Positions 17,531 through 26,710 of a DNA stretch of 64,000 bases are shown here, in pieces. The stretch is from SB11 sp035906255 (GTDB taxonomy: Bacteria > Bacteroidota > Bacteroidia > UBA8524): assembly GCA_035906255.1 (NCBI GenBank), contig JAMIFM010000037.1, forward strand, positions 124,001 to 188,000. The letters run 5' to 3'. The translations under genes and the position numbers were made by a program. Positions within the stretch are counted from its first letter, which is position 1. Every line of letters begins with the position of its first letter. Below the pieces are notes generated by a model. That model searched no databases and was not told the origin of the DNA. It saw only the letters and a list, made by a program, of their open reading frames with translations.

Positions 17531-18973
17531 CTATTCTACTTTGCTAATCTTTACTGCATTCGTCATTGATTTATCGTGAATAGGCATACTGGCAGTATTA
17601 ATTACAATATCACCCGTTTTTGCATAGCCTGCCTTTTTCATCATCTCGTTCACATCCTTGATAGTTTCATCCGTAGTCACAAACTTATCGTAATAAAACC
17701 CGCGAATACCCCACACAAGGCTTAGCGTATTAAGCAACGAAGGGTTGTTGGTAAAGATAAATATACTGGCACGGGGGCGGTAGCTGGATAGCTTAAACGC
17801 CGTATAGCCCGAGCGGGTCATTGATGCAATGGCCTTTGCACTTTTAATGTGCATACTCATACGGGCGGCAGTAAAACAAATCACATCGGTGATGTAACTG
17901 CGCGACTCAGCATTGTCAGGTCCTTCGCCTTTAAAGTAAATCATATCATGCTCCTCAACGTGGCGCACAATTTTTTCCATCGTTTTAATGGCTTCAGTCG
18001 GGTATGCACCCACCGAAGTTTCGGCACTCAGCATCACCGCATCAGCACCATCCAATACCGCGTTGGCTACGTCGTTGGTTTCAGCACGGGTAGGGGTAGG
18101 GTTGGTAATCATGCTTTCCATCATTTGGGTAGCAATAATTACCGGTTTAGCCGCCGCAAGGCACTTTTTCACAATCTGTTTTTGTATCAAAGGCACCTCT
18201 TCCAACGGCATTTCAACACCCAAATCACCGCGCGCCACCATTATAGCATCCGAGGCATCAATAATCTTATCAATATTTTTTAAGGCTTCGGGTTTTTCAA
18301 TCTTAGCCACCACCTTAGTGCGCTTTTCGTGACGGGCAATAATGTTTTTCAGCTCGTGTATTTCTTCCGGCTTGCGTACAAACGATAAACCAATCCACTC
18401 CACATCGTACGATAAACCAAACTCAATATCTTCAATATCTTTTTTGGTGATGCTGGGAATAGATAGTGCTGTTTGAGGCAGGTTGAATCCTTTTTTCGAT
18501 GAAAGGTCGCCGCCGTGTACCACCTTAGCCAATATCTCGGTACGGTTCAGTACCTCAAGCACCTTCAACTCCACCTTACCATCATCAAGCAAAATCTTAT
18601 GGCCTTTTTTCACATCCTTGGTCAGCATTTCAAAGTCAATAAACAACTTCTCAGCCGTGCCCGTAATCTTTTGGGTAGTAATAATCAGCTCTTTGCCTGT
18701 AACCAAAGTAATCTTGTTATTCTCTACCTCACCAATGCGTAGTTTGGGGCCTTGCAAATCAAGCAGTATGCCCACATGGCAACCCAGTTCGGCATTTATT
18801 TTCCGGATGTTTTCAATAACACCCACATGGTCTTCATGTTTACCGTGCGAAAAATTCAGGCGGCACACATCCACTCCGGCAACAATAATCTCTTTCAGCA
18901 TTTTGTAGCTCGAAGTAGCGGGGCCTATAGTGGCTATTATTTTGGTACGGTTAAACTTTGGCCTGTATTTCAT
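17531..18973 (-). CDS. pyk: Pyruvate kinase
   Basis: Catalyses phosphoenolpyruvate plus ADP to pyruvate plus ATP, the last step of glycolysis. The 480-residue protein shows the N-terminal barrel strand TKIIATIGPATSS, the substrate region LNFSHGKHEDH, the signature VAKIEKPEALKNID with the catalytic lysine (about 220), the metal and phosphate segment VARGDLGVEMP, and TQMMESM with TRAETNDVANAV. Length is typical of the bacterial enzyme without an extra C-terminal PEP-utiliser domain. It sits directly before the IPExxxVDY gene and divergent from acpP, a common Bacteroidota arrangement. Confidence 0.97.
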   Translation of the reverse strand: MKYRPKFNRTKIIATIGPATSSYKMLKEIIVAGVDVCRLNFSHGKHEDHVGVIENIRKINAELGCHVGILLDLQGPKLRIGEVENNKITLVTGKELIITTQKITGTAEKLFIDFEMLTKDVKKGHKILLDDGKVELKVLEVLNRTEILAKVVHGGDLSSKKGFNLPQTALSIPSITKKDIEDIEFGLSYDVEWIGLSFVRKPEEIHELKNIIARHEKRTKVVAKIEKPEALKNIDKIIDASDAIMVARGDLGVEMPLEEVPLIQKQIVKKCLAAAKPVIIATQMMESMITNPTPTRAETNDVANAVLDGADAVMLSAETSVGAYPTEAIKTMEKIVRHVEEHDMIYFKGEGPDNAESRSYITDVICFTAARMSMHIKSAKAIASMTRSGYTAFKLSSYRPRASIFIFTNNPSLLNTLSLVWGIRGFYYDKFVTTDETIKDVNEMMKKAGYAKTGDIVINTASMPIHDKSMTNAVKISKVE

Positions 18974-18998
18974 GATTAGTATTTAAAGTGTGTATTTT

Positions 18999-19442
18999 TT
19001 AAAAATATAAAACGTCTTTGTTTTTCAGCTTAGTAAAGTCAACAGCATAAACAGCGAGGGCAAATGTCAGCTTTTTCATATCAGCCAGCAACTGCAACCA
19101 GTTATTTTCTTCCAACCCGCCTTTCACCAGCAAAAAATAGTCAGTATTTTTATGTTCCGGTATTAAAATATTGTTACTTGTCTTATTGGCCACTACTCTA
19201 TAGGTGTATCCATACTCCTCATCCGTAAACTCAAAGCACTGAATATAAATATCTTCACCTTTTTTATGGCGGTAGAATAAATCGTCAATACGCCGCAGGT
19301 GTAAACCGGGCAAAGAGTTGATTTGCCACACCAGCCTGTAACCCTTCTGATTAGAGGCTATCCCTGCCATTAAAAGGCTTTCGGTCGGTAAGGGTGTGCC
19401 GGCATCAAATAAAGACAAATATTTGTTCTTAGGCGTATCCAA
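18999..19442 (-). CDS. IPExxxVDY family protein
   Basis: A 147-residue cytoplasmic protein of a Bacteroidota-restricted family named for its motif; here the motif reads IPEHKNTDY (about 93-101), with Thr in place of Val. No enzyme motif is visible. The start taken is TTG 19442. It lies between pyk and acpP, where the family is usually found, which supports the assignment more than the motif alone. The function of the family is unknown; the position suggests a tie to lipid or central metabolism, which is only context. Confidence 0.8.
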   Translation of the reverse strand: MDTPKNKYLSLFDAGTPLPTESLLMAGIASNQKGYRLVWQINSLPGLHLRRIDDLFYRHKKGEDIYIQCFEFTDEEYGYTYRVVANKTSNNILIPEHKNTDYFLLVKGGLEENNWLQLLADMKKLTFALAVYAVDFTKLKNKDVLYF

Positions 19443-19530
19443 AGGGATTGGGGGCTGCTTTTGGCAATATTTTTTTTATTGTGTTTTTGTTTGAAAAAGC
19501 AGTTATTTGCAGCTTCAAATTTAACCAAAA

Positions 19531-19536
19531 AAGGAG
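19531..19536 (+). promoter_or_regulatory. Strong Shine-Dalgarno site of acpP
   Basis: AAGGAG six nt before the ATG at 19543. Such a strong site is rare in this window and fits the very high expression of acyl carrier protein. Confidence 0.7.
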
Positions 19537-19542
19537 AAGAAA

Positions 19543-19779
19543 ATGTCAGACATCGCCACAAGAGTAAAGTCGATTATTATTGACAAACTTAGTGTAGAAG
19601 AGAGCGAAGTTACCGCTGAGGCCAGCTTTACTAACGATTTAGGCGCAGACTCATTGGATACTGTTGAGCTTATTATGGAATTTGAGAAGGAATTTAATAT
19701 TTCAATTCCTGACGACCAAGCCGAAAAAATTTCGACTGTTGGTGACGCCATCACTTACATTGAGAACAACGTTAAGTAA
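19543..19779 (+). CDS. acpP: Acyl carrier protein
   Basis: The 78-residue acidic carrier of growing acyl chains in type II fatty acid synthesis. The phosphopantetheine attachment serine is Ser37 in the motif GADSLDTVELIM. The four-helix layout and length are standard. fabF follows after 25 nt and rnc directly after that, forming an acpP-fabF-rnc operon. A strong ribosome-binding site precedes the start. Confidence 0.98.
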   Translation: MSDIATRVKSIIIDKLSVEESEVTAEASFTNDLGADSLDTVELIMEFEKEFNISIPDDQAEKISTVGDAITYIENNVK

Positions 19780-19804
19780 TCTTTAAAAACTTTATTTAGC
19801 CCGT

Positions 19805-21058
19805 ATGCAGCTTAAAAGAGTTGTTATTACGGGGATTGGTGCACTTACCCCGCTTGGAAACAGCGCTCCCGAATACTGGGAAGGTCTAAAAAACGGGGTA
19901 AGCGGTGCCGGCCCCATTACCCGTTTTGATGCTTCTAAATTCAAAACGAAATTCGCTTGCGAGGTGAAGAACTTCGACGTGTATAACTTTATTGATAAAA
20001 AGGAAGCACGGAGGATGGATCCTTATACCCAGTATGCTGTAGTTACCAGTGACGAAGCTGTTAAAGACAGCGGTCTTGACCTTGAAAAAGTAGATAAAGA
20101 CCGTATTGGAGTTATTTGGGGAACCGGTATAGGCGGTCTTACCAGTTTTTTCCATGAAGTGGTTGATTATGCCAAAGGCGACGGAACTCCGCGGTTTAGC
20201 CCATTTTTCATACCTATGATGATTGCCGATATTGCGGCAGGGCACATATCTATGAAATATGGTTTTCGCGGGCCTAACTATGCTACCGTATCGGCCTGTG
20301 CCACATCAAATCACTCAGTAATTGATTCATTTAATTACATCAGGCTTGGGAAAGCCGATGCTATAATTACCGGCGGCAGCGAGGCTTGTGTGAACGAACC
20401 TGCTGTGGGCGGTTTTAACTCAATGAAAGCCCTTAGCGAACGCAACGATGATTACAAAACAGCGTCGCGTCCGTTTGATAAAGACCGTGACGGTTTTGTA
20501 TTGGGCGAAGGCAGTGCCACCCTTGTGCTTGAAGAATTGGAACACGCAAAAGCCCGTGGTGCTAAAATTTATGCTGAAGTTGTTGGCGGCGGCATGAGTG
20601 CTGATGCTTACCACATTACAGCTCCACACCCTGAAGGACTGGGTGTAATTGCGGTAATGAAAAGCGCATTGGCTGATGCCGGAATTACTGCTGAAGACAT
20701 TGATTACGTTAATGTGCACGGTACCAGTACCCCATTGGGCGACGTTGCCGAACTAAAAGCGATTAAACAAGTGTTTGGTGACCATGCTTATAAAATGAAC
20801 ATAAGCAGTACCAAAAGTATGACTGGCCACTTGCTGGGTGCAGCAGGTGCAATTGAGTCATTGGCTTGTTTGCTGGCAATTAACAAAGGGATTATCCCCC
20901 CGACGATTAACCATTTTACCGACGACCCGGATATTGACAGCGGTCTGAACCTTACCTTTAACACTCATCAAGTGCGCGAGGTGAACTATGCGCTTAGCAA
21001 TACCTTTGGATTTGGCGGTCACAATGCTACTGTCATTCTCAAAAAATATACATCATAA
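19805..21058 (+). CDS. fabF: Beta-ketoacyl-ACP synthase II
   Basis: Condenses malonyl-ACP with acyl-ACP during chain elongation. The 417-residue protein has the nucleophile Cys165 in VSACATSNH, and the two catalytic histidines in NVHGTSTPLGD (about 305) and SMTGHLLGAAGAIE (about 340), the Cys-His-His triad of KAS I/II. The C-terminal NTFGFGGHNATVIL block is intact. It lies between acpP and rnc. Confidence 0.97.
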   Translation: MQLKRVVITGIGALTPLGNSAPEYWEGLKNGVSGAGPITRFDASKFKTKFACEVKNFDVYNFIDKKEARRMDPYTQYAVVTSDEAVKDSGLDLEKVDKDRIGVIWGTGIGGLTSFFHEVVDYAKGDGTPRFSPFFIPMMIADIAAGHISMKYGFRGPNYATVSACATSNHSVIDSFNYIRLGKADAIITGGSEACVNEPAVGGFNSMKALSERNDDYKTASRPFDKDRDGFVLGEGSATLVLEELEHAKARGAKIYAEVVGGGMSADAYHITAPHPEGLGVIAVMKSALADAGITAEDIDYVNVHGTSTPLGDVAELKAIKQVFGDHAYKMNISSTKSMTGHLLGAAGAIESLACLLAINKGIIPPTINHFTDDPDIDSGLNLTFNTHQVREVNYALSNTFGFGGHNATVILKKYTS

Positions 21059-21064
21059 GGCTCC

Positions 21065-21796
21065 TTGGTACTTTTTTCTAAACTGTTAAAAAGCCACGAC
21101 AAGCCCTTTGTAAAATCCTTAAAAAATTTATTGGGCTTCACGCCCCGTAATGCCGATTTGTATAAACAAGCGTTCAGGCATCACTCTGCTTCCACACGTT
21201 ATGACGTTAAAGAGGGGAGAATAAGCAATGAACGTCTTGAATATCTTGGCGATGCAGTGCTTAGCTCAATAATTGCCGAGGTATTGTTTTCAACCTATCC
21301 CACCAAAGGCGAGGGCTTTCTTACCGAGCTACGTGCAAAAATCGTGAGTCGAGAAAACCTGTGTGAACTTGCCCGCAAAATTGGGATTGAAGATTATCTG
21401 GAATACGATAAAAGCATACGCGGTAATCGCCAGATTATACGAGCCATTAGCGGTAATGCTTTTGAAGCCCTTATCGGTGCCATTTATTTGGATAAAGGGT
21501 ACGATTTCACTAAAAAATTCATCAGTAAGCGTATCATAAATCCTCACATTGATATTCATCATCTTGCCGATAAAGAAATTAACTTTAAAAGCAAACTGAT
21601 TGAATGGTGCCAAAAAAACCGGAAAAACATAGCTTTTGAAGCCCTTGAAGAACGTAAACAGGGCAAACAAAAGAGCTACTTGGTTAGCGTGGTGATTGAT
21701 GGTGAAGAATTTGGAAGAGGCGAAGATTTTTCTAAAAAGAAGGCTGAACAGATAGCCGCCTCAAAAGCCTGCGAGGTAATATTCCGTCCGCAATAA
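21065..21796 (+). CDS. rnc: Ribonuclease III
   Basis: Double-strand-specific endoribonuclease that matures rRNA precursors and some mRNAs. The 243-residue protein has the RNase III signature ERLEYLGDAVLSSIIAEVLF (about 58-77), with the catalytic Glu/Asp residues, and a C-terminal dsRNA-binding domain ending GEDFSKKKAEQIAASKAC. TTG at 21065, 6 nt after the fabF stop, is the start; no ATG or GTG precedes the conserved part. Close spacing implies translational coupling to fabF. Confidence 0.96.
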   Translation: MVLFSKLLKSHDKPFVKSLKNLLGFTPRNADLYKQAFRHHSASTRYDVKEGRISNERLEYLGDAVLSSIIAEVLFSTYPTKGEGFLTELRAKIVSRENLCELARKIGIEDYLEYDKSIRGNRQIIRAISGNAFEALIGAIYLDKGYDFTKKFISKRIINPHIDIHHLADKEINFKSKLIEWCQKNRKNIAFEALEERKQGKQKSYLVSVVIDGEEFGRGEDFSKKKAEQIAASKACEVIFRPQ

Positions 21797-21860
21797 GTTA
21801 TCAATATGTCAATTCTATGGGTTTGCTTTATATAGTAAAGCAATAACCGCCGTTTAGCCT

Positions 21861-21868
21861 TACCTTTG
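21861..21868 (+). promoter_or_regulatory. -7 box TACCTTTG of the beta-CASP gene
   Basis: Perfect consensus ending 7 nt before ATG 21876, so the transcript would be nearly leaderless. Confidence 0.65.
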
Positions 21869-21875
21869 CAAAAAT

Positions 21876-23276
21876 ATGAAATTGACTATTTGGGGAGCCG
21901 CACGGCAGGTTACGGGAAGTATGCACCTGCTGCAATTGCCCGGCGGTTATAATTTACTGGTGGATTGTGGGTTGGATTATGATCAGCAAAAACGTTTTGG
22001 CTCATTAAGCGATATTGATTTTCCGTTCTCACCCGCAATGATTGACGCGGTGATACTTACCCACGCCCATATCGACCATAGCGGCAATTTGCCCACATTG
22101 GTTAAACACGGGTTTAACGGGCAAATACTATGCACACCGGCTACTGCTGATATTACAGGGCTTTTGCTTGCAGATAGCCTTAACATTATGGAGGCAGAAC
22201 GGCAAAAGAAAACAGGCCGCGGGAAAAAGAAAACAACGGCTAAAACTCCATACACTCTTAAGCATCTTAAACAGGCGGTAAACAATATGGTAACGGTGGA
22301 TTTGGGCAAACCATTCCGCATTACTCCGGAGGCAGAACTTACCTTTTACAATGCCGGACATATATTGGGTGCTGTGAGCGCCTTTATTAAGGTAGAAGTG
22401 GGAGGCAAGGAAACCCGGATAGGTTTCACAGGTGATTTGGGTAACTACGGTGGCCAACTGGTGCCCGACCCGCAAGCTATGCCCGAAGTGGATTATTTGG
22501 TTACAGAGAGCACTTATGGCGGGCGCAAGCACATTGCCCAGCGTACCCCCGGCGATGAACTGTTGCACTATACTAATCTTGCCTGTGTTGATTATCCCGG
22601 CAGGCTTATTATTCCTGCATTTAGCGTGGGTCGTACCCATGCCATAGCGTTTACTTTCCATCAGCTTTTCAGACAGGGCAAACTGCCCCGTGTAAAAATA
22701 TTTGTTGATAGTCCGTTAGCCATCAAAACGGCCAAGCACCATCACAAGTTTGTACATACCCTTAGTGCTGAGGCGCAAGACTTTTACAGGCAATACAATG
22801 ATTTGTTTGAATTTGACCAATTAGAGTTTGTGCCCGATGCTAAAGACAGTGACTGGCTAAAACACCATAACGACCCCTGTATTATTATATCGGCGGCGGG
22901 AATGGTTGAAGGCGGACGCATACAACAACACATTCGCGATAATATCAGCAACCCCAAAGCCCATATTTTGATTGCGGGTTTTTGTGCCGAAGGAACACTG
23001 GGTTACCGTTTGTTACAGGGGCAGCCGACGGTGGCAATTAAAAACCGTGAACTGCCTGTATTTTCGCCCATTCATAAAACAGATGCGTTTAGTGCACACC
23101 CTGATAATGAGGGGTTGTTGCGTTACATAAAACAAGTAAACGGTGCCCGTACTAAAAAGATTTTATTGGTACACGGTGAGGAAGCCAGCATGACTGCTTT
23201 GCAAAAAAACTTGGTGGCAGAAGGGTTGAACCATGTTGAAATACCCCAAAAAGGGCAGGTGTTTGTGATAGAATAA
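21876..23276 (+). CDS. MBL-fold/beta-CASP hydrolase with RNA-specificity domain
   Basis: A 466-residue protein of the metallo-beta-lactamase/beta-CASP group, which includes RNA nucleases related to CPSF73 and bacterial YsgK-like proteins. Motif 2 THAHIDHSG (about 62-70), a histidine in NAGHILGA, TGDLGN, the beta-CASP region about 200-360 with IIISAAGMVEGGRIQQH, and the C-terminal KTDAFSAHPD and LVHGEE segments are all present. Binds two zinc ions; most likely an RNA-processing nuclease. It stands alone as a transcription unit after rnc. Confidence 0.88.
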   Translation: MKLTIWGAARQVTGSMHLLQLPGGYNLLVDCGLDYDQQKRFGSLSDIDFPFSPAMIDAVILTHAHIDHSGNLPTLVKHGFNGQILCTPATADITGLLLADSLNIMEAERQKKTGRGKKKTTAKTPYTLKHLKQAVNNMVTVDLGKPFRITPEAELTFYNAGHILGAVSAFIKVEVGGKETRIGFTGDLGNYGGQLVPDPQAMPEVDYLVTESTYGGRKHIAQRTPGDELLHYTNLACVDYPGRLIIPAFSVGRTHAIAFTFHQLFRQGKLPRVKIFVDSPLAIKTAKHHHKFVHTLSAEAQDFYRQYNDLFEFDQLEFVPDAKDSDWLKHHNDPCIIISAAGMVEGGRIQQHIRDNISNPKAHILIAGFCAEGTLGYRLLQGQPTVAIKNRELPVFSPIHKTDAFSAHPDNEGLLRYIKQVNGARTKKILLVHGEEASMTALQKNLVAEGLNHVEIPQKGQVFVIE

Positions 23277-23366
23277 GTGTATTTTGTAACCAAAAATTGC
23301 AAATGCAATTTTTAAGCATAACTTTCGTTTGCTGATTAATGTTTTTTTGACTTTTTTGTGCCCGTG

Positions 23367-24275
23367 ATGTTCAAGTATTTATTGGGATTGTTTTTTGTTT
23401 TATGCTTTTTGGCCGATACTACAGCGCAACAAATAAAGCTGCGTCGTATAAATCTGTCAAAAAAATACACTGCTACCTATAACTGTAGTGTTGATGAATT
23501 GTATAAAGTTGTGCAAGGCAACGATAGCATTGACGAAACAGAATGGGTGATTTCTAATGCCAAACTTGATATAGAGCAAGACATTCTTGAAAAAAAGAAA
23601 AACTACCAATTGGTAGATTACAAAATCTTTAATTTTTGCAGGAAAGATTCCATCCGTAAGGCCAATGGTGTAGTTGATACCATGACCAATATGGGCAAAA
23701 CCCCCTTAGTAAAGGTAATTTTTCAATACGATAGGTTAGGGGCTTTTTTAGGGCCTACCGTTGAGTTTAACGCACAACTACAGCAAAACCGAGATTTTAA
23801 ATACATGTATAACCGCAGTAAAAATCTGATGTTTAACATGGCATATTTAAACAGTGCGCTTGCCGATACCATGATGAAACGCAGCGACACATTGTTTCAC
23901 GCAGGCTTCGATTTAGTGATACACCATTCGTTTAAAATAAACGTCGGTAGTCGCGTAGATACATTAGGGCTTAAATGTTTTGAACTCTTCTTTGAATCTC
24001 ACGAGGGTACATTTACAGGCTCTGATAATATGATGAAAGCCCTTGGACTTTCGGCCATTCATAGCGGCGATGCCGAAGTGCAGGGTCGTATGTTGGTAGA
24101 AGAAAAAACAGGTCGTTTGGTATTTTACGATGAGTTTGGTGATTTTGACGGGATTGTAACCATAAAAACAGGCACAGAAACATTTAACTGGCCTTCGGTA
24201 TACGTTTATCAACGTAAAATGGTATTGGATACCCTTGTCAAAAAGCCCCGTAAAAAAATCTTCGGGCTATTCTAA
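23367..24275 (+). CDS. Exported protein of unknown function
   Basis: A 302-residue protein from ATG 23367 (an in-frame GTG at 23358 is a weaker choice). A signal peptide MFKYLLGLFFVLCFLADTTAQ is followed by a soluble region rich in beta-strand-like alternation and charged residues; there are no other membrane spans, lipobox or T9SS tail. The C-terminus is basic (KKPRKKIFGLF). I recognise no family or catalytic motif. It lies between the beta-CASP hydrolase and fumC with gaps of 90 and 133 bp, so it is probably its own unit. Periplasmic location is inferred. Confidence 0.7.
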   Translation: MFKYLLGLFFVLCFLADTTAQQIKLRRINLSKKYTATYNCSVDELYKVVQGNDSIDETEWVISNAKLDIEQDILEKKKNYQLVDYKIFNFCRKDSIRKANGVVDTMTNMGKTPLVKVIFQYDRLGAFLGPTVEFNAQLQQNRDFKYMYNRSKNLMFNMAYLNSALADTMMKRSDTLFHAGFDLVIHHSFKINVGSRVDTLGLKCFELFFESHEGTFTGSDNMMKALGLSAIHSGDAEVQGRMLVEEKTGRLVFYDEFGDFDGIVTIKTGTETFNWPSVYVYQRKMVLDTLVKKPRKKIFGLF

Positions 24276-24307
24276 GTCATTGTTTCACAGCAAACACCAG
24301 TAACAAA

Positions 24308-24332
24308 TTATAACATACTCTCAATGTTATAA
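24308..24332. repeat. Inverted repeat upstream of the fumC promoter
   Basis: TTATAACAT and ATGTTATAA, 9-bp perfect arms with a 7-nt spacer, lie about 12 bp upstream of the -33 element of fumC. It lacks a T run, so an operator is more likely than a terminator. Confidence 0.4.
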
Positions 24333-24344
24333 AAAGCCCCTGTT

Positions 24345-24378
24345 TTGGTCTATAACCAAAACCAAATTCTTACTTTTG
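24345..24378 (+). promoter_or_regulatory. Promoter of fumC
   Basis: TTG at 24345-24347, 23-nt spacer, TACTTTTG at 24371-24378; ATG at 24409. Confidence 0.6.
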
Positions 24379-24408
24379 CGCATCTTTTCATAATCAAATA
24401 AAAACCAG

Positions 24409-25809
24409 ATGGACTATAGGATAGAACGCGACAGTTTGGGCGAAGTACAAGTGCCCGCAAACGTTTATTGGGCAGCACAAACCCAACGCTCACTTCAAAA
24501 CTTTAAAATTGGTGGCACCGGCGATAAAATGCCCCTTGAGATAATAAAGGCATTTGCCATACTTAAAAAAGCGGCTGCCCTTACCAATGCAGATTTAGGA
24601 GTTTTGGCTGCTGATAAAGCCGCGTTGATAGGCAAAGTATGCGATGAGATTTCAGAAGGTAAACTTGACGACCAATTTCCATTGGTAATTTGGCAAACCG
24701 GTAGCGGTACCCAAAGCAATATGAACGTGAACGAAGTAGTAGCTAACCGTGGCCATGTGGTAAACGGTGGTAACCTGCTGGATGAGAAGAAAGCATTGCA
24801 TCCTAACGATGACGTAAACAAATCACAATCAAGCAACGATACCTATCCCACAGCAATGCACATTGCAGCCTACAAGCAAGTGGTAGAAATAACCCTGCCC
24901 GGTATGGAGTTGTTGCGAGACACCTTAACAAAAAAAGCTGAAGAGTTTAAAAATATAGTAAAAATCGGTCGTACCCATTTTATGGATGCTACCCCCCTTA
25001 CTTTGGGACAAGAGTTTGGCGGGTATGCCCAACAAATAACCAATAGCATACGTGCCATTAAAAACGCTCTTGAAGCAGTGCGCGAGCTTGCACTTGGCGG
25101 AACAGCCGTTGGTACAGGCCTTAATGCCCCCGCGGGTTATGCTGAAAAGGTAGCCGATAAAATTGCCCAACTAAGCGGTTATCCGTTTATTACAGCACCT
25201 AATAAGTTTGAAAGCCTTGCCGCCCACGATGGTATGGTGGAGTTAAGCGGCGCATTAAAACGTGCAGCAGTAGCCTTAATGAAGGTAGCCAACGATATCC
25301 GTATGCTTAGCAGCGGCCCACGTTGCGGTATTGGTGAGATTTTGATACCTGATAACGAGCCCGGCTCATCAATTATGCCCGGCAAAGTTAATCCAACCCA
25401 ACCTGAAGCATTAACGATGGTGTGTGCACAGGTAATGGGTAATGATGTTGCTGTGAGCATAGGTGGCAGCAACGGGCACTTTGAATTAAACGTATTTAAG
25501 CCCCTTATTGCCGCCAATGTATTGCACAGTGCCCGCTTAATTGGCGATGCTTGTGTATCGTTTAACAACAACTGTGCTGTTGGTATTGAACCAAACTTGG
25601 CCGATATTAAAAAGAACCTCGATAACTCACTAATGTTGGTTACAGCATTAAACACCCACATTGGGTACGATAACGCCGCTAAAATTGCTAAAAAGGCTCA
25701 CAAAGAAGGCTCAACGCTTAAGCAAGCAGCCATTGATTTGGGATTGTTAACTTCTGAGCAATTTGACCTGTGGGTTCGTCCTGAAGATATGGTGGGTAAC
25801 CTTAAATAA
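24409..25809 (+). CDS. fumC: Fumarate hydratase, class II
   Basis: Hydrates fumarate to L-malate in the TCA cycle without an iron-sulfur cluster. The 466-residue protein has the start block MDYRIERDSLGEVQVPA, SGTQSNMNVNEV, the second region GRTHFMDATPLTLGQEF, and the superfamily signature GSSIMPGKVNPTQ (about 317-329) with the catalytic serine loop. Length and motifs are standard. It is monocistronic, with promoter, upstream dyad and terminator. Confidence 0.97.
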   Translation: MDYRIERDSLGEVQVPANVYWAAQTQRSLQNFKIGGTGDKMPLEIIKAFAILKKAAALTNADLGVLAADKAALIGKVCDEISEGKLDDQFPLVIWQTGSGTQSNMNVNEVVANRGHVVNGGNLLDEKKALHPNDDVNKSQSSNDTYPTAMHIAAYKQVVEITLPGMELLRDTLTKKAEEFKNIVKIGRTHFMDATPLTLGQEFGGYAQQITNSIRAIKNALEAVRELALGGTAVGTGLNAPAGYAEKVADKIAQLSGYPFITAPNKFESLAAHDGMVELSGALKRAAVALMKVANDIRMLSSGPRCGIGEILIPDNEPGSSIMPGKVNPTQPEALTMVCAQVMGNDVAVSIGGSNGHFELNVFKPLIAANVLHSARLIGDACVSFNNNCAVGIEPNLADIKKNLDNSLMLVTALNTHIGYDNAAKIAKKAHKEGSTLKQAAIDLGLLTSEQFDLWVRPEDMVGNLK

Positions 25810-25835
25810 GACCAATAACCTTTCATTTATAAAGC

Positions 25836-25865
25836 ATAAACCCGGTTAAAATTAATCGGGTTTAT
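25836..25865 (+). terminator. Terminator of fumC
   Basis: A 13-bp stem (25836-25848 with 25853-25865, one G-U pair), AAAT loop, then TTTTTTT. It lies 27 nt after the stop. Confidence 0.9.
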
Positions 25866-26040
25866 TTTTTTGCAATCGTGTAAAAATCAGCCATTTTTAG
25901 TTGTTGTTACTGATTTTTCTATAAGAAAGTTTAAAAAAATTGATTTGGCCCCCTGTTTTTTTAAAGAAATGCTCAATTTTGTTACAATTGATATCAAATG
26001 ACAGAATAAATAGCCTTAAAATAACAAAAATTTCAAATTT

Positions 26041-26409
26041 TTAATGATTAGGTCTAAAACTGCCCCCTGTTTGTAATATTACCAACGAAGCCGAAATTGT
26101 GCGGATGGTTTCCTCCTGCATCTCTATAATTTTTTGTTGATTCACAATAATCTCATGATACACCTTCCGCTCGCTGGGGGTTACTGAACCATTGCTCATT
26201 TCTTCCTCAGTTAGCCCAAGCAAGTGTGGCAGAGGCACATCCAGTATTTGTGCAATTTGTTGAAGCCGGCTTAGCGATGCTTCTGATACTTGATTTTCGA
26301 TTTTAGAATATGCTTGTTGAGTTATGCCAAGCTTTTCCGCCATGTAGTCTTGACTAAACGATTTGGCCATTCTTAGACGCCTTATTTCTTCTGCAATTAG
26401 TACAACCAT
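26041..26409 (-). CDS. XRE-family transcriptional regulator
   Basis: A 122-residue DNA-binding protein. The helix-turn-helix occupies about 5-62 with the recognition helix in KLGITQQAYSKIENQVSE, as in Cro/CI-like proteins. The C-terminal half contains a predicted coiled coil (VNQQKIIEMQEETIRTI), probably for dimerisation. It has no toxin partner or prophage neighbours. A consensus -7 box and an inverted repeat upstream suggest autoregulation. ATG 26409 is the start. Regulated genes are unknown. Confidence 0.9.
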   Translation of the reverse strand: MVVLIAEEIRRLRMAKSFSQDYMAEKLGITQQAYSKIENQVSEASLSRLQQIAQILDVPLPHLLGLTEEEMSNGSVTPSERKVYHEIIVNQQKIIEMQEETIRTISASLVILQTGGSFRPNH

Positions 26410-26436
26410 AGTATTACAACCCTAAATAGTTGCTTA

Positions 26437-26444
26437 CAAATATA
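26437..26444 (-). promoter_or_regulatory. -7 box TATATTTG of the XRE gene
   Basis: Matches TAnnTTTG, 27 nt before the ATG. Confidence 0.55.
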
Positions 26445-26472
26445 AGTTGTGGTAATTAAAAAACGATAGTTA

Positions 26473-26488
26473 TTACTTGCATAAGTAA
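26473..26488. promoter_or_regulatory. Candidate operator TTACTT-N4-AAGTAA
   Basis: A perfect 6-bp inverted repeat with a 4-bp spacer, 28 bp upstream of the XRE -7 box. Size and place suit a dimeric helix-turn-helix regulator binding its own promoter. Confidence 0.4.
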
Positions 26489-26664
26489 ATTAAACACTAC
26501 TTCCATACCCTTGTTTGCGATAAACAAGAATGGTTAAAACAACTTGTGCGCCCATCAATTGCATTAGCTTAGGCTAAAAACTACCGACAATTAGGCTGTT
26601 TATTTTTTTAAATAAGCAGCCTTTGTGTTTGCAGCCCTTATCATTAATTGCTTAACATAATTTT

Positions 26665-26694
26665 AAAATTCAGGCGATAGAAAAGCCGCCTGAA
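26665..26694 (-). terminator. Terminator of the acyltransferase gene
   Basis: Stem TTCAGGCG/CGCCTGAA (26669-26676 with 26687-26694), followed on the minus strand by TTTT; 16 nt past the stop. Confidence 0.7.
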
Positions 26695-26710
26695 CAAGAA
26701 ACGATTACAG

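Larger units (their letters stand above)
26410..26710. other. Intergenic region upstream of the XRE gene
   Basis: No gene is visible. It holds the XRE promoter (26437-26444), a TTACTT-N4-AAGTAA dyad (26473-26488), a 13-bp stem-loop (26593-26605 with 26610-26622, TTTT loop) with no obvious gene to terminate, and the acyltransferase terminator (26665-26694). A small RNA here cannot be excluded. Confidence 0.6.
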
